Of a stretch of DNA of 23,554 nt, positions 22,726 through 23,554 are shown one piece after another. The notes under the pieces were generated by a model. It ran no database searches. It saw nothing but the letters and a program-made list of their open reading frames with translations, and had not been told where the DNA came from. The position numbers and the translations under genes are program-made. How positions within the stretch are numbered: the first letter of the stretch is position 1; the number at the start of each line of letters is the position of its first letter. Source of the DNA: CAYFVU01 sp964594775 (GTDB lineage Bacteria; Spirochaetota; Spirochaetia; DSM-16054; Sediminispirochaetaceae); the NCBI GenBank assembly GCA_964594775.1, contig CAZQNO010000045.1:1-23554 (forward strand). Direction: 5' to 3'.

Positions 22726-23554
22726 ATGGATGAAAACTTTATAGAACTTCTCGAACTCATATTTCAAAGGCCCCTCGAGCTGGGGGGCATGGAGTTTCCC
22801 TTTACCCTTTTGGATCTCCTTCTCACCCTGGTCCTCCCGCTCATTCTTGCCGGCATTAAATCAGCCGCTCCTAGAATCCGGCTCCACCAGCATCACCTTC
22901 ATCACCATTCTCTTTACCATTCCCGTTTTTTACCTAGCCTCGTGGGCGGGGAAAAATTCTCGGCGGGTTTTCATCGGCTCGATGCTGGCTCGAATGGGTT
23001 TGGATGAGGCGCAGCAGTTTTCGCTGACCAACCTCGTGCGCTACACCGTCATGGTGCTCGTCCTTCTCGTGGGGCTTTCTATCATCGGTATCAACCTCTC
23101 GGCCCTCACCGTTATCTTCGGTGTACTCGGTATCGGTCTCGGTTTCGGGCTCCAGGCCGTGGTTTCCAACTTCTTCTCCGGCATCATTATAATACTAACC
23201 CGACCGGTGAAGGAGGGCGACCGCATTCTCGTAAACGGTCTAGAGGGGGATATTGTTCAGATCAGGATGATTTCCACCGTTCTCAATACCATAACCAATG
23301 AGAACATCATCATCCCCAATTCTCACCTGGTAAGCGAGGCGGTTCACAACCTCTCCTACAACAATCCTTCTATCATCATACGCAGCGACATCGGTGTAGC
23401 ATATTCCAGCGATGTGGACCGGGTCTTGGAGGTATTGAAAGAGGTAGCAAAGAGAAACCCGTTTAGGTTGCCGGATAAGGAGCCGACTATACGTCTAAAG
23501 GAGTTGATAGTGGTTCAAAAGATGTGGGAAGCTGAAGCAGGAGGATCGATACCC
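22726..23554 (+). CDS. MscS-family mechanosensitive channel, apparently frameshifted and 3'-partial
   Basis: The N-terminus reads in the frame of ATG 22726 (MDENFIELLELIFQRPLELG, then a hydrophobic FTLLDLLLTLVLPLILAGI). From about 22860 family-like sequence continues only in the next frame: TSITFITILFTIPVFYLASW, SLTNLVRYTVMVLVLLVGLS, the pore-helix signature LGIGLGFGLQAVVSNFFSGI, and the beta-domain RPVKEGDRILV, TVLNTITNENIIIPNSHL. That second frame is open from 22745 to the window end and lacks a good start of its own; TTG 22847 is the only early option. One extra base near 22850-22880 would explain this, as a real mutation or a sequencing error. The channel releases solutes on hypo-osmotic shock from the inner membrane. 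The gene continues beyond the window. Confidence 0.8.

Overview
The window reads as chromosomal DNA from a free-living, anaerobic, flagellated spirochaete (Spirochaeta/Sediminispirochaeta-like). This is an inference from gene content and style: a GC-rich coding background, a five-gene [FeFe]-hydrogenase operon for fermentative hydrogen metabolism, Rex, FliS, a loose spirochaete-type lipobox, and SPOR and OmpA-type envelope proteins. No rRNA, tRNA, CRISPR array or intact mobile element was seen. One 100-N scaffold gap lies at 19390-19489.

Layout. Positions 1-393 hold no convincing gene, only a possible gene remnant and then a hairpin/Shine-Dalgarno leader. A lipoprotein of the endonuclease/exonuclease/phosphatase fold follows on the + strand (400-1524). 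It converges on rmuC and rex, which run on the minus strand (1597-3216). The AT-rich 331-bp region 3217-3547 separates rex from the divergent hydrogenase operon (3548-8579): hndA, a small GHKL ATPase, hndB, hndC and hndD. Most of these genes overlap, and an intrinsic terminator follows at about 8637-8674. The operon encodes a multi-subunit NAD(P)-linked, probably electron-bifurcating hydrogenase, and the NADH-sensing repressor Rex next to it is its obvious candidate regulator. A remnant of a HepT-like HEPN protein sits on the minus strand (8721-9062).

The middle is + strand housekeeping: a PIN-PhoH ATPase, a PhnP-like metallo-beta-lactamase protein, a zinc-ribbon miniprotein with its own promoter, and a large exported protein with a degenerate NodB deacetylase domain. 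Then comes a cluster behind a sigma-28-like promoter: fliS, a FlgN/FliT-like small protein, polA, coaE, a SPOR-domain membrane protein, a KamA/EpmB-type radical SAM enzyme broken by the gap, and a small membrane protein.

The right end carries sir2/cobB and an OmpA-domain membrane protein on the minus strand, and a divergent MscS channel gene. The MscS gene appears frameshifted and runs off the window.

The points most worth a second look are: a GHKL ATPase inserted in an hndABCD-type operon beside rex; three genes whose predicted -10 boxes end exactly 6 nt before an SD-less start codon, which suggests leaderless mRNAs; a textbook intrinsic terminator inside the radical SAM gene; a G-rich 9-bp repeat at the gap whose phase restores that gene's frame; a NodB domain with its catalytic motifs lost; and a truncated HepT-like toxin.
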